Below the pieces are notes generated by a model. The model was not told where the DNA came from. It was given only the letters and a program-made list of their open reading frames with translations, and did no database searches. A stretch of DNA of 64,000 bases from Owenia fusiformis (Eukaryota > Annelida > Polychaeta > Sabellida > Oweniidae), in assembly GCA_903813345.2 (NCBI GenBank), contig CAIIXF020000010.1, forward strand, positions 2,347,169 to 2,411,168, given 5' to 3'. The position numbers and the translations under genes are program-made. Below, piece after piece: positions 22,743-36,042 of this stretch; the first letter of the stretch is position 1; the number at the start of each line of letters is the position of its first letter.

Positions 22743-25173
22743 TAATTGAACAATAATTGATTTATGGACGACATGCACAACACTTTGAAGGAGAGAGGAC
22801 CCTTTTATAGTCTGAGAACTAATTTCATCAACATGTGAATTCAAACTTTAAAGTGCAATTGATGGCACAGTGATGGAACTATAATACACTTAGCCCAATG
22901 CTACAATAGTGTAGTATTTATGCCATCCTTAATAATTCTAAATATTTTTCAATACATAATGATATGTAACTTGGACAATTAATAAGCTTGGCCAAAAAAT
23001 TTATTTTCTGTAATTATCAAAGCCTAAAAATATTTCTTATCTAGAAAGCACTGAAAGATTCAAAATTGAAAAAATGCATATTTTCAGTAATGCAATTCAT
23101 AAATTCTTTTCTCTGGGTTATTTAAAAAGAAGGTTTGTGTCCTCGTCAATTGAATAAAAATATATTAAATGCACTTTTATGGATATTTTTTTGTTTAAGA
23201 TGAGAATAACAGTTTAGCCCTTAACAGGATAAATGGGATGCATAAAAATGAGTCAACTTCCATACATTTATGAAATGAATCATCAGGAAAAATACATGCA
23301 CAATATCATGGAACTATATTTGTGTTCATTGGATTGATAACATATATAACAATCATATTTTTATTAAAGTTTGATGAGATTGTTTTATGATTGTAAGAAT
23401 GAGATCTAAGCATATGGGTAAGGTTGGTCAGTATGAATAAAGAATAAAAATATGATAAATAATAAACCATATATTTGTTGTACTTGTATATATGAAGTCA
23501 ATAGGGGTGTCCTCAAGACCTAAATAAACAAGGCACAAAATAGACCAGCAAAACCTCAGCCAGAGGATATTTTACCTGTCTATAGACACCTTGTGAAAAA
23601 TTACATTTTAGAAATAAATGCTCAGCAGCCTTGTGTGCATTCTCTTGATGTAAAAGAATTGCTTTAAGTAGTATTTTATATTATTACCATCTTATGATGC
23701 ATTAATGATGAGTTAACATTAAAATACAAGTTATATTTCTTTAAATGAAGACACTTCTTTTTGCCAAAGTATTTTCTCTGCTGCCTCATATTGCAGTTAC
23801 CAAGTCTGTGTCTACAGTGTCCACTTTGATCCCTCTAACTTGGAACTCCAAACTGTTTGCAAAGTGAAATGGCGTTCTTTGCTACACTCGGAAGAAGTGG
23901 AAGTTGTCACCATTATTTTTTGTTACCGAAACTCCTACAATTTCCCTGCTCATCACCCCCATTTCTTAACTTTGAGAGACCAGTTAGACAGTTGTCATGG
24001 TGATGAATTGACTTTTCACATTGATTTGATGACTTGCTAACTTGACCTTTACAAAAAATTTCATTGAAACTGTTCTTTTAGTGATTTCGTTCCTTTAAGA
24101 TGATTTTATAGAAAAAAATTTGCAATGTGTGAAAAGAATTTAAGCCCAAGACTCGATGCATTGTAGGTGTTTCATTCCACTCAGGCGTTGCATGACCGCG
24201 CAGCGGGAATGCAAAGTTTAGGAAACAACACCTTCATGGTATGATACAGCAAACAATGCACAGAGTCCAGGGCTTTAATTCTTAAACTAGATCAATTTAA
24301 CATGCCTGGCATTGGAGCTAAAACAGTAAAAAGATGATAGTTTTTCTTATATAAATTGCTTTATTTGATCACATACAACACTTAGCTGCATGACACATAG
24401 TGCACAAATTATTCCAAAAGGAATGTCTCAATTTCTTCCTATGAATGATTTCATGATTATTCATATCAACATTTTAACATGAATATCAAAGAATATCAAA
24501 CTACAGAACAACATTTACAGTAATTTAACTTGTGATCTTGAACTCGTTTTATAGAGTTTTAGTCATTCATCAAATCTAAGGTCCATCTGATTATTTCTTC
24601 CATAAAGTAAGTGAATGGGTACAACATTGACGCTTTATTGCATGCAAGATCTATAACTCAAAATTGGGTACATCTTTCATAAGTCCATTGTGTAGCTATA
24701 AACTTCAAGGAAGATCGGCTAGGATTCCTTGCTTATTCCCTAGCAAACCTCAAGATAAGTGCCCAGCTATAACACAACAATGACATGACATAATCAGCCA
24801 ATCGTGAATTTATAGCCAGTTCTGTTGTCAAACAATAATGTCAACGATATTTTGATTGCCACCTTGAATGTACTAAGCAAACTTTCACTCAGAATTGGAA
24901 AGGAATCTTGGCCAATCCTCCTTTTGTACACTTAAGAATACAGTAACTATAGCAAAAGCTTTAATAATGAATCTGTCTGAATGATGATTATAATTGAGTA
25001 AATATGATATCTTTTGATTTTTTGAAATTATTTTCAAGCTGCAGGGGCCATTGTATTTGACCATGAATTAAAATTCAGCCTTTTTAGTCTGTATAACATT
25101 TAGCACATGTAGGATTTCAAATGGCAGTCCATTGTTCATATTTCTCATGAAACTGTGTCTAATACGTCATCAG
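22743..25173. other. Convergent 3' UTR/intergenic region between MPHOSPH10 and FKBP8
   Basis: AT-rich. It contains plausible poly(A) signals for both genes: AATAAA on the plus strand near 23150, and TTTATT, i.e. AATAAA on the minus strand, near 24360. No other gene or element is evident. Short frames at 23840-24040 and 25132-25422 overlap UTR or the FKBP8 last exon and show no coding signal. Confidence 0.55.
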
Positions 25174-28100
25174 CTAACCATATCTGTACGCCATGAATCC
25201 CACAGAGATAAGTGCAGCAGCTGTTGCGCTGGCAATTACAGGCCATTTAGAAGTCTGCAAGTAAAAAATATAACATTGTTCATACAGGAGAATGTATATG
25301 GTAGTCTTGTATCGAGCCCTTATGAGCACCCACTACCTACAAACATACACAGCTTCTTAATATATTTGTGTCAAGACTCATACAGGTCGTGGTGTTGCCA
25401 TCTTTTAATCACTAATAACTGAGTATTAAGCTAGAACTTTAATATTGTTGTATATATACAGCTGACCAGAATTGGAACCTGATTCTATGTCATGGCCAAA
25501 ACAACTTGAATCAGCCTAAGTCATGCATTTTGACCCATTTCACCCCTTATCAAAAGACATGTATCTCACCCATGAACTTGAAGGCTTCACCTCTGGTAGT
25601 TTATCAGCTCCTATCATCTTTTTGTAAAGGTCTTTCTCCTTTTCTTCTTCTTTCTTTTGCTTATTAACAAGTTTTGAGAGCTCAGCATGTATGATCTACC
25701 AAAGAGAAAGCAGAATTGGTCAACATACAGTGTATTAAGTGGAACACCTTTGGTACCTCTGTAAGGGGAACACCTCACTCACCTCACCTGTTGTGTACAG
25801 TAAAACCTGTATAAGTGGTGTGGTAATTCTGCAAGTGTTCCACTTAGAAGGTGTTCCACTTGCAGAGGTGTATTACTTTAAAGGTTTAACTGTATTTTAT
25901 TTCAGATAATTCAGATCCAACAAAAGTCATTGCTTTTAACACATTTTCTTTAGATTGAGTCCAGTTCATTATATGTATTTTTGACTGTAAAAGGTCTGGC
26001 TAGTTCATTTATATGATTGAATTACCTTAAATCATTTAAATGGTTTTACAAATATTACCTTTGTTTCAGGCTCTAGTTTGACAGCTTTTCTCAAACATGC
26101 AATTGCTGCTGAAGTTTCTAGCTTGGCAGCAAGGGCCTGAAAGTAACAACATATTATGTTAACTTACATGGGAGCAAGTTCATTACTATTCATGTTGCTT
26201 ACTATTATATTACTTACTACTGTAAAACACTTTAAATTTGCAGGAGCAATTTTTGCGAATTTGTACATTTGATTATTTTCGCATATTCATGTATTTGGGA
26301 TTTGTATTAGAAGAAGATTGGGAGATTGGATTTGAAATTATGTGTATTTACAAAAATTTGAAAATACTTTTTCAAAATCTAAAATGGCCTCAAGTGGGTC
26401 AAGTTTGATATTATCATTATATAACTCAGTGAGGGGAAAACATGACAAATAGTACATAAATAGACATGAAACACAACTTTATCAATATTCAATATCCAAC
26501 TATATAAGAACATTTACCAAAAGGCCAAAGAGCATTACAAAATGCAGCTAGAAAATGAAACATCTAAATGTAATTTTCAAGATTATAATTTCCAATAATT
26601 AATGGAATGGTGAATGTTTTCTCATTTTTATTGGATGTGTATATTTACATATTATGGAAGAATACATAGTTTAAAATGGAAATATTTTGATAAAATGGAA
26701 TAGACATGCTTTTTCAATTTTTCTCTTAAAGTGTGGAACTATGTTAAATGTTCTTTAAGTGTAAATACTCATAACTCACTTTGCCTTTGCGGAATAAAGC
26801 CTTCACATTTTCAGGCTGGACTCTTAATACAAATTCACAGGACTTGATAGCAGCATCATTTGCATCTACCTAAAACATACAAAAATCATAAATCAACATG
26901 CACATTTATCAAAATACATGGAAGATAAATGGACATGGATATATGGAGTGGAGGGGGCTATGACACAAATAGTAGAACAGTAAATCCTGTCTAAGTGAAA
27001 CACCCTTCGTACATCTTTAAAGTGATCTACTTGGGAGAGCTTTCATTGTAAATTACTGAATACTGAAGACATCTCCAATTACAAGGGGGTATATTCTTGC
27101 ATCTTTTATAGTTAGTTAATTTTGTAAGAGTCCATGATATCACTTCCTGTCTGAAATCTTAAGAGATGGCAGCCCACTTGCAGACATGAAATTAAATGTA
27201 CAGTAAAACCTGCGAACAGGGAATGCTCTTGGGACTGGAGGAAAGTTTCCTTGTTCAGAGGATAGAGAGGGGCCACACTTTCAGCAAACTCAAACTTGCC
27301 GAATAAGCATATTTGTATATATAAAGGCATGTAAGAACTAAATTTCAAGTTTCATCAACCCCATTTTATATCATTGATAATGTAGAAGTTTGGATCAGTA
27401 AATGATTTAAAGAGATTTGGCTCAACATGACAGATGTACTTATCTGTTATCTCCATAAAACAATTGTGCCAGTCCCTAGATTATCACAACTGATTAGATG
27501 TAATTGGGTTTGTTGAAAGGAAGAATTAGAGTCATGATAATAAGTAATGAACAGATAAGTATTAGTTTTAAAAATATCAGGTTAATTAACAGTGGGTGGG
27601 ATGCTACATCCTGTGAACAATTGGCTTATCTTAATCTCATTCATATTAATCCAAGCTTTTTAGAATCAGATATTGACTTAGGACTTTCATACCCCTGAAA
27701 AATAATGGAATATACAGTGTCACCAATATTCCATATTCCTTGTTCACAGGTGAATTTTCATAATTTGCCCCAAAATAGTGTTCCTTGTTCCCTGTTCACA
27801 GCTTTTCCCTACAGAGAGGGTCCATTAACATGTAAGTAAATGGAAAAATATTTGGTTCATATTTCCTTGTTCATAGGTTTTCCCTACAGAGAGGTATTCC
27901 ATCGGGCATGTTTTACTGTACATTTTTAAATGATCAATATTGACCATATCAAAATTTCCCATTTTTTGCTTTATATGATGAGCTAACATAGTTAAGCTAC
28001 CATATCAGGAGACAAATGCTCTGGCAAGGAAATTATTCCTTTAAGGAGCCGACCATCGACACTTTGAAAATATGATACCAATGACATTGACTGTGTAAAA

Positions 28101-31100
28101 TAAAAAAAATATCTTTGAGAATGGTGGTGTTATAAATACTTTGATTGTCAGAGCTGCTGCAAAAAGGATTCTAATGGTCAACAAAAAGTCACTAATGAAG
28201 GAATTTGGAGGTCCCCTGGACCTTGGAAAAGAGTGGGGTCGAATGTTACTAAAAATAATGTCTAAGGATATCAAGCGACTTCCTGGAAATTTTGAGGAAA
28301 TCAAGAAGGAATACATGTATGTATACAGGATTAAAACTGAGTCAAAGATACATAAAATAAATTATTGTTCCATATGTCGAATCCATATGTGATGATTTAC
28401 CATGAGCAAGGCAAAACCAACTTGCGTTGGCAATTTATGTCAAACAATTACTTAAACAGCACAACATAAAAATAATGATTATCCCATTTGCTAACTAGAA
28501 AAACAGCAACTCCACGGAGTAGCAAATCCCACCGAACAAAACATATTATGCTTATTATAGCTAGTGTAAATTTTGGAATGTTTGTGCACTTTGTGAAATT
28601 AAGCGGCCATCTTGAAAAATTTTTGTCGATCATAGCTACTGTGTCCCTAAGCATCATCATATAAAATTTGAACCAAATCTGTTCGCTGGTATTTGAGTTA
28701 TCAAAAATTACATATTTTTACGAAAAATTGCCACCATTTTGAAATTAAGTGGCCATCTTGAAAATCTCTTTTTGTGCGAAACTCCTTTGTCCCTAGGCAT
28801 CAGCATATAAAATTTGAACCTAATCCGTCGACTTGTATTTGAGTTATCAACGATTACATTTTTACGAAAAATGGCGGCCATTATGAATTGAGCGGCCATA
28901 TTGAAAATTCCTTCTCGAGCAGAGGTCCTACACTCATAAGGCATAAGCCTATAAAATTTCAACCAAATCCGTCAACTGGTATTTGAGTTATCGCCCGGAC
29001 ACACGGACGGACGAACGGACGGCTTCTCTATATCCCCCTCGAACTTCGTTCGTTGGGATAATTATCGCTAATTCAGGCCCGTAGCCAGAATTTTCCAAGG
29101 GGGATTCATTTTTCTAAAAAATTCTAGGGGGGGTTAACTTTGGCAAATATGGCCAAAAATCACTCAAAAATTAGTCAGAATGGTGAAAAACTGCATGATT
29201 TTGAAAGAAATTTTGGCCAGGGGGGGGGAGGGGTTCGCCCGAACCCCCATGGCTACGGGCCTGTAATTGCCCAGATAATCTCCAAATGTTTGCCCAGCTG
29301 TTTGTAAGTTTGTCATTTCCTAACTGTTATAATACCCTAACAAACAATGGACCCACTTGCAGTGGCATTTGCTAAACAAGGCCAATCAGCGGCTCTGAGA
29401 CATTCTGTTATAAACCAGGCTAATTAACTGTTAATGATCTGGGGGTTATATATAGCAGAGACATACTATCTCATGATTATGTAGCTATATGGATATACCA
29501 ACAAACGAGGATACAGCTGAGGGATATGAGAGGTAAGTGTCACAGACTCATAGAAATACAATGAATTAAACAGAAATTTTTTTCCAGATAGCTTGACTAT
29601 AATTTGAGGGTTCTTTCTTCCCGGATGGACTAATATAGCGAAAGTATACACAAAGAAATTAAAGATTACAGCAAATCATTTTAATACAGATAACTTTTTG
29701 GTACCACACATTATAGCTTTGTATATGTAATCTATCTGTCATAAATTAAAAGTTAGCCCAACATTTGTATTAGATTAGTATGTTAATTGTATTCTAAAGA
29801 AGTTAAAATTTATTTAAAGATAGATAGATTTTTATCTTTAAAAGATAACAATGGAAGAAACCGTGTGCCCCTTTACCTTTAGTTGAGCTGCAGCCAGGTT
29901 GTTATAGCATTTTAATCTTGTCTCTAACAATGATTGCAGTTGTGTAGTCTCCTCTGCACCATGGTTTTCTGAACTATCATCCAGAATACTTAAAGCTCTA
30001 TAATGTAAGTAAAAATAGTTAAATGTTAAAGCATGGCTTGAGAGTCTGAATCAATGAGATTGCATGGTTGTAGATCATTATGATGTAAGAGATTTATGCC
30101 GCATTAATGATTTAATAAATTACACCAACGATACTCAGCAATATTTTTTTTTTTCAAATTCACATAGGGTTTAAAATTCTGTATTGAGAAAGCAACATTG
30201 AGAAACATTATAAGTGCAGGTGTACTTACTTGTTATAAGAATTAAGTGCAGGTGTATTTGCTATAAGAGTTAAGTACAGGTGTACTTACTTGTTATAAGA
30301 ATTTATGGATGCTGTGAATTCACTTCTGGTGTAGTAATAATTGCCTCTTTCCCGTTTGGCATCTCTATGGAAACACAGTAAATTAACAAATTTCAATTCA
30401 TAAGATCATTATTAGGAAGACCATTGACACTGTTCCACAGTTAGGGTCATTCAATATGGTTGCCGAAATTCCTTAGTTTTCCTTCAGCTAAACTAAGTTG
30501 AATCTTGATTCCAAAAGTTTCATCATGCAAACTAATAAAGCTAAGATTGCAAACAACCACAGATAAATGCTTTAACAACCGCGATATGGGTGAATTTTAA
30601 AGAAAACAGCTTCACTTAGAATGACACTAACTGAAGTTGTCATCATTAACTTCAGTGAGAGTCCTTCTAAGTGAAGCCATTTTCTTTCAAATTCTCTTAT
30701 ATTGCGGGTGTTTGGGCATTTATTTGTGGTTGAATACAATCATAGTTTTATTAATTTGCATGGCGAAACTTTTAGAATCAAGATTCAACTTAGTTTGACT
30801 GAAATCGGGGTATATCAAAAATAAAAGAATCTCAACAACCATCTTGAATGACGCTAACTGCAGTTAGAGTCATCCAGCTGTGGAACAGTGATAGAGGAAT
30901 AGACTTTTAAATAATAGCAAGTAGTGCAACAAGTTATTCTGTTAAATCCATTTTATGTTCATACTGTGTGTCAGTACAAAATCTGATCACTAAATCTTGA
31001 GGGACAACATATATGTCAAATCTGACAATTATGAACGTAACTGGGACCCTTCAAGCCTTCATAAGCACAGTATTTGGATGGACAGGTGTTCATTTTTCGA

Positions 31101-34100
31101 GTTTTTTCAATATGTAAGTCTATTGGCATTAACACATGTGAGCTAAAATGGTAAGGTGTTCACATTGAGTGGAGTTTGGGAAAAGTTCCAGATTAGAATA
31201 ATTGATCATTTTGTTCCAGTTAAGTCTTATATGTATTAATTAAAGTTTATATTATAACATTCATACATACCCTTTAGTAATGCGTTCAGCAATGGATAAT
31301 TTTTGCACATTGAGCGTTGGTTGCACTTTTAGAAGCTGGACTTCATATGTAAGCTTGGCATCAGGTGGAATGTCAGGTTTCCTGGAAGACAGACACATGT
31401 ACTGTTAAAGTAAATGGTATACATATGCATATGTGTACAATAGGAGGGGGATTGCATAATGGTTTATCCTAGGGAAAGATATGATATCTGAGTAAGGGTT
31501 CATAGAGTTAAATAAGCTCAATTACCTTTCGATCTCAAATGGATGATGATAATTGCAACATTTTTGGCTTCGACAGACCTGATCAACAATTATGTCTATT
31601 TCCATGGCTTTTTATTTACTCAATATTTATTATTTTGACGCCAAGTTGAATAACAATACAGTTTTTGCAAGATGTAAAACTAAACTATCTTACAATATAA
31701 ATGATAAATTTACCCAGCATGCTCAAAACCTAAGAAGATGTTGGCACTACTAATCTGCTTTTGCATCCATAAAAATTTGAAGTTGAATGAGAAACAAATT
31801 TCCTGGAATTTTGATGACAAGATTTATGTGCAATAAAAAGCATATACATGTACTCACCTTCCCTTTTCCCCATAGGCATATTTGGCGTCTGTTTTTATTA
31901 TTGCCTTTTCATTTCTTTCCATTAAAGACAGACAGATATCTAATGCTGAAATAGAAGATGAACAAAATAGCAATAGGAGGAACTGAAAAGGAGAAAATAT
32001 AAATGAAGTGCAATGTCCGTTACAAAAGAGACTCTTGATTTGAAGAAATCGTTTAAAAGGAAATTGATTGCACTGCACAAGACAACATAAACCTCTACAG
32101 ATTAATTAATAATGACATTATACTAAAATAGTATAAATTATACAAATTATAACACCAAAACTATGAAAGGAAAATCCCCCCAAAAAATCTCTGATCAACA
32201 GAGCAAGCCACAACAATGTACTAACCTTGTACTACATCACCATCCCCAAGTGTGAATGTAAGCTCACTGTTAATATCTACAATCTTGTCACTCTCTAACT
32301 TCTCTACACAGGATATTGTCACAATCTCTCCACCAACAGGCCTTGTTTCTCTTCCATCACCCTTTTCAACTATCTAAAATTCATCATAAACACAACTCTT
32401 ACAATAAGTAAATCACGACAAAATGCTTAACAATTATCATACTTGCAATATTGACAGATATTTTTCCATAAAAACCAAACCTTGAAAATAATTTTAAATA
32501 CCGAATAGAATGCCTCTAACATATTTTGAAGGCACCTTTTCAATTTGGATTTCGTCATTGATTGTATTGGATTGCGCAAATTACAAACCATTATGAATTA
32601 AAACAATGTTGGGGTGATCTAAGGACTTGTGCTACTTTTAAATAAATGATGAATACATGCTTTATCGGAAAGTACATTTCATATAGAAGTTTGGAATGCA
32701 AACTGTTTGACATATACGAGGGGTGATCCAAAAGTCTTGGACGCCCTGCTCTATTTTTGTTGGTTTTTGATAAAATTACTTTAAACTTTCCAATAATAAA
32801 GACCAACAACCTAACTAATTTGTGTATTAATTTCATGGAGAAATGATATATTTTGTACAGTTTTCTAGATAGTTTTTAACAGGGACCCTGCCACCCGGAA
32901 CGGTATTCGCACATGGCAACTTTCAGCCTCAAATGTTACCGTCATTTCACTTGTTTCGCAAGTCTTGACCACTATATTTCTTTGAATTTTGTATGTTAAA
33001 CCATGTTAGTTTACTTCCTTTGTTACTAGGCAACCAATTAATTGTGCTTTAATTATAATGTCACATATGAGGATGGCCATATATGTCACATTCAAATAAA
33101 ACTAGAAAAACAGCAACTCCACGTGGTAGCAAATCCCACCGAACAAAATATATTTAGATTATTAGTGGCCATCTTGAAAATTCCTTCTTGAGCAGAGCTT
33201 GTTTGTCCCTAAGCATCAACATATAAAATGTAAACCATATCCATAAATTAAAATTTGAGTTATCAAAGATTACATTCTTTTTTACTAAAAATGGCGGCCA
33301 TCAATTCTGCAGTCATTTTGAAAATCTTTCTCGAACAGAGCTATAGTGTCCCTAGGTATCAGCATATAAAATTTGAATTCAGAAAAATGGCAACCATTTT
33401 GAAATTCAGCTGCCATTTTGAAAATTCTTCCTCGAACAGAGCTTCTGTGTCCCTACTGTGTTCGCTGGTATTAGAGTTATCAAAATTTTATGGTTTTTTT
33501 CACGAAAAATGGCCACCATTTTGAAATTCAGTGGCCATCTTGAAAATTCATTTTTGAACAAAGCAAGTGTGTCCCTAGCCATCATCATATAAAATTTGAA
33601 CCAAATCCGTTCACTGGTATTTGAGTTATCAAAGATTATGTTTTTTTAACGAAAAATTGCCGTCATTTTGAAATAAAGCGGCCATCTTGAAAATTCTTTG
33701 TCGAACATAGCAACTGTGTCCCTAGGCATCATCATATAAAATTTGAACCAAATCCGTTCACTGGTATATGATTTATCAAAGATTACGTTTTTTACGAAAA
33801 TTGGCCGCCATCTTGAAATTCAGCCGCCATCTTGAAAATTATTTCTTGAACAGAGTTACTGTGTCCCTAGGCATAATCATATAAAATTTCAACCAAATCT
33901 GTTCACTGGTATTTGAGTTATCAAAGATTACGTTTTTTACGAAAAATTGCCGCCACTTTGAAATTAAGAGGCCATCTTGAAAAATTTTTGTCGAACATAG
34001 CAACTGTGTCCCTAAGCATCATCATATAAAATTTGAACCAAATCCGTTCACTGGTATTTGAGTTATCAAAGATTACATATTTTTACGAAAAATGGCTGCC

Positions 34101-35615
34101 ATTTTGAAATTAAGTGGCCATCTTGAAAATCTCTTTTTGGGCAAAACTCCTTTGTCCCTAGGCATCAGCATATAAAATTCGAACCAAATCCGTCGACTTG
34201 TATTTGAGTTATCAACGATTACATTTTTTACGAAAAATGGCGGCCATTTTGAATTGAGTGGCCATATTGAAAATTCCTTCTCGAGCAGAGGTCCTACACT
34301 CTTAAGGCATAAGCCTATAAAATTTGAACCAAATCCGTCAACCGGTATTGGAGTTATCGCACGGACACACGGACGGACGGACAAACGGATGGACGGACGG
34401 CTTCTCTATATCCCCCTCGAACTTCGTTCGGTGGGATAATGACATCTGACAAGCAACCTTCATTCTGGTATCATTTGTGCTCCAAGATGGCTGCTGAAAT
34501 GCAGAACATGAAAGAAATCAAAGTGGAACAAAGAATACTACAAGATATTTTCACTATTATTGACCTTGACCAGCTACATAATGCATGATACAGTCTATTT
34601 ATGGCTCCATGTAATTTTCTTCCTTTTCTCCAAAGGATGGTTGAAAGAAAGTGTTTCTTACTCATTGAATGAGGTTTAGAGTAGCACTCCAGCAGCATTT
34701 GTATCACATAAGCAATGACGGTTTCATAAATGTCTTCCATTCATCGGTAAAGTGGTATGAAAAATGTGTTTAAATTCGTGGAAAATATGTTGAAAAATAG
34801 GTCTTAATATGTGAAGATGATGATGGCAGATGACACTCAGATTGAAAATCGAAAATTCTCTCATATCATGGCTGGTGTTAGGTTGTACACCTGCATCTAA
34901 AGTATTTGCCATATTATAACAGTTGTGACGTGATTTGCTATGTTTATATACCGTTCCGGGTTGCAGGGACCCGGTATTAAAAGATATGTAGAAAAGTAGC
35001 TAAAATATATTATTTTCTGTTTAAACTTATACATAAAATTGTTAAGATGTTGATCTTTATTATCTGAAAGTTTCATGTAGTTATATTAAAAAATAGCAAA
35101 GTTAGAGCGGGGCGTCCAAGACTTTTGGATCACCCCTCGTAACCTTTTCAACAGAGACATAAGTTGAGATTTTCAATAAAAAGTATTCAATTATAACTAT
35201 TTTTCAATCTAAAACTAATCTGAAGATTTTTCAGACCATAAAATGTATATTTAGCTTCAAGTACCTTTTTCAGTAGAGAATCATTTCCTAATACTTGCAT
35301 CCACTCTTCTTCTTTGTCATTACTTTCTTCTATTGCATCATTGGAATGTTCAGTAGTGTTATTACCACTGGTTGAACCAATGGGTGGTTCAGGCTGGTCA
35401 TTAATACTGTTATTTGCTTCTGGTTCAGTTGAGCTATCACTGTTCTTATTGCCTGATGCTTCATCACATTCAACTTGTGTTTCACCAGTCTGTTTATTGT
35501 TTGCTATATCTTCTTTATCTGCAACAGGGTCACCTCCTCCCTCATCTTTGACTGTTTCATTCACATCATCAGACATAGGGTCATCTTTTGCATGTTTACT
35601 GGTTTCATTTTCCAT
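25174..35615 (-). CDS. FKBP8: Peptidyl-prolyl isomerase FKBP8 (FKBP38), TPR and tail-anchored
   Basis: Ten coding exons in phase, reading leftward: 35615-35265, 32373-32226, 31945-31858, 31381-31271, 30364-30290, 29997-29877, 26869-26780, 26136-26059, 25695-25570 and 25254-25174. They give 422 aa (human 412). A Glu/Asp/Asn-rich N-terminus leads to EEEWMQVLGNDSLLKK, the FKBP entry motif. The FKBP fold follows (LTFTLGDGDVVQ, KTDAKYAYGEKG, YEVQLLKV), then TPR helices (RGNYYYTRSEFTASINSYN, LKCYNNLAAAQLK, ENVKALFRKGK, CLRKAVKLEPE). The last exon is a C-terminal membrane anchor (WPVIASATAAALISVGFMAY, then RYG). FKBP8 acts on mitochondrial/ER membranes as a chaperone for BCL2 and HSP90 clients; that role is family knowledge. 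A 5' UTR acceptor lies near 35660. Confidence 0.96.
25798..25892. mobile_element. Small CAGTAAAACCTG-type TA MITE
   Basis: Starts CAGTAAAACCTGT and ends AGGTTTAACTG, with TA at 25796-25797 and 25893-25894. The interior is ataagtgg/ccacttag-like. Lies in the FKBP8 intron between exons 8 and 9. A related fragment with cagtaaatcctgtctaagtg occurs near 26980. Confidence 0.65.
27201..27918. mobile_element. 718-bp TA MITE in FKBP8 intron 6
   Basis: Starts CAGTAAAACCTGCGAACAGG and ends GGGCATGTTTTACTG, with TA at both borders (27199-27200, 27919-27920). The interior repeats ttccttgttca(c/t)aggt and ttttccctacagagagg. Tc1/mariner-type ends; no transposase frame. Confidence 0.75.
28141..28392 (+). 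pseudogene. Transposase-like gene fragment in FKBP8 intron 6
   Basis: An open frame in the opposite orientation to the host gene reads AAAKRILMVNKKSLMKEFGG, then GKEWGRMLLKIM, then LPGNFEEIKKEYM. The pattern (AAxxxIL...GG...L.K.WxxxLL.xM....LPxxFEEIKxxYx) resembles a segment common in invertebrate transposon-related proteins, where a WAxSLLxRM block precedes the catalytic domain. That resemblance is from memory and unverified. It has no start context, neighbour exons or catalytic part. Confidence 0.4.
28494..29063 (+). repeat. Tandem-repeat-bearing dispersed element, short copy (about 3 units)
   Basis: Starts actagaaaaacagcaactcc and ends cttcgttcgttgggataat, with inverted sub-termini (atcccaccgaac against gttcg(g/t)tgggat). 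Between them lie about three units of roughly 147 bp (gtgtcccta(a/g)gcatca, tataaaatttgaacc, tatttgagttatca, gccattttgaa). Just before the 3' end is a cggacggac microsatellite. A longer copy is at 33101-34440. Confidence 0.8.
29074..29263. mobile_element. 190-bp MITE with CAGGCCCGTAGCCA ends
   Basis: Perfect 14-bp inverted termini CAGGCCCGTAGCCA and TGGCTACGGGCCTG. The flanks share only taatt, so the target-duplication length is unclear. The interior has long G runs. It sits 10 bp after the short tandem-repeat element, in FKBP8 intron 6. Confidence 0.8.
30428..30890. mobile_element. 463-bp foldback MITE in FKBP8 intron 4
   Basis: Ends CACTGTTCCACAG and CTGTGGAACAGTG. Internal arms pair widely (gtcattcaa with ttgaatgac; agcttcacttag with ctaagtgaagc; aatcaagattcaactta with its complement). 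No clear TSD and no coding frame. Confidence 0.75.
32717..35139. mobile_element. 2.4-kb mariner-type element in FKBP8 intron 1, non-autonomous
   Basis: The inverted ends of about 30 bp begin CGAGGGGTGATCCAAAAGTC; the right end is the exact reverse complement. TA lies at 32715-32716 and 35140-35141. A second inverted pair lies inside (gggaccctgccacccggaac with gttccgggttgcagggaccc). The CGAGGG(G)...CAAAAGT end is mariner-like. The centre is filled by the long tandem-repeat element 33101-34440 and unique flanks. A short plus-strand frame at about 34485-34590 (MAAEMQNMKEIKVEQRILQD) could be a transposase N-terminus, but this is weak. No D,D(34)D block is seen. Confidence 0.85.
33101..34440 (+). 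repeat. Tandem-repeat-bearing dispersed element, long copy (about 9 units)
   Basis: Same termini as 28494-29063 (actagaaaaacag ... gttcggtgggataat). It holds about nine units marked by gtgtcccta at about 33208, 33347, 33445, 33568, 33715, 33858, 34003 and 34152, then a diverged one near 34290. Mean spacing is close to 147 bp, with two shortened units. The last three units match the three units of the short copy in order. It is nested within the mariner-type element. Confidence 0.85.
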
Positions 35616-35793
35616 TCTACCTCAATTTATAGACGAGTCCTTTCACTAGATCGTCAACACCTGAAAAATGGAACAAAGTTATTGTTACATTTTCCAAAAT
35701 GACTGGTGCAATTGCCATAAAAATATTCTTGGTATACACTAGTATACAAGGCAAAAACAAAGCATTAGATTAAATTGTACCTGAAAAATAATT

Positions 35794-36042
35794 ATGGTTA
35801 TGCAAGGCATAAACCTTCATTTCAGCAATGGTATTAAAAAAACGGACACTGACATAATCGATGAGATGCATACTCTGTTAAATGAGACTAAGAGGAAACT
35901 TGGGAATACGAAGATAGTTCTATCTTTACCACTACCAAGAAGCAATAATGAATTATGGAACATAATTATGTTATTGTCATTTGAAGAATGTAATCCCTAT
36001 TTTCTTTACTTTATTGCTATATTTACTGTTATTGAAAATTGA
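35794..36042 (+). pseudogene. Open-frame fragment, unrecognised
   Basis: An 82-codon plus-strand frame upstream of the FKBP8 promoter reads TDIIDEMHTLLNETKRKLGN, then TKIVLSLPLPRSNNELWN. The KIVLSLPLPR segment is reminiscent of a core strand in SGNH-hydrolase-like proteins of invertebrate gene families. No neighbour exons were found, so it is probably a relic. Confidence 0.3.
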
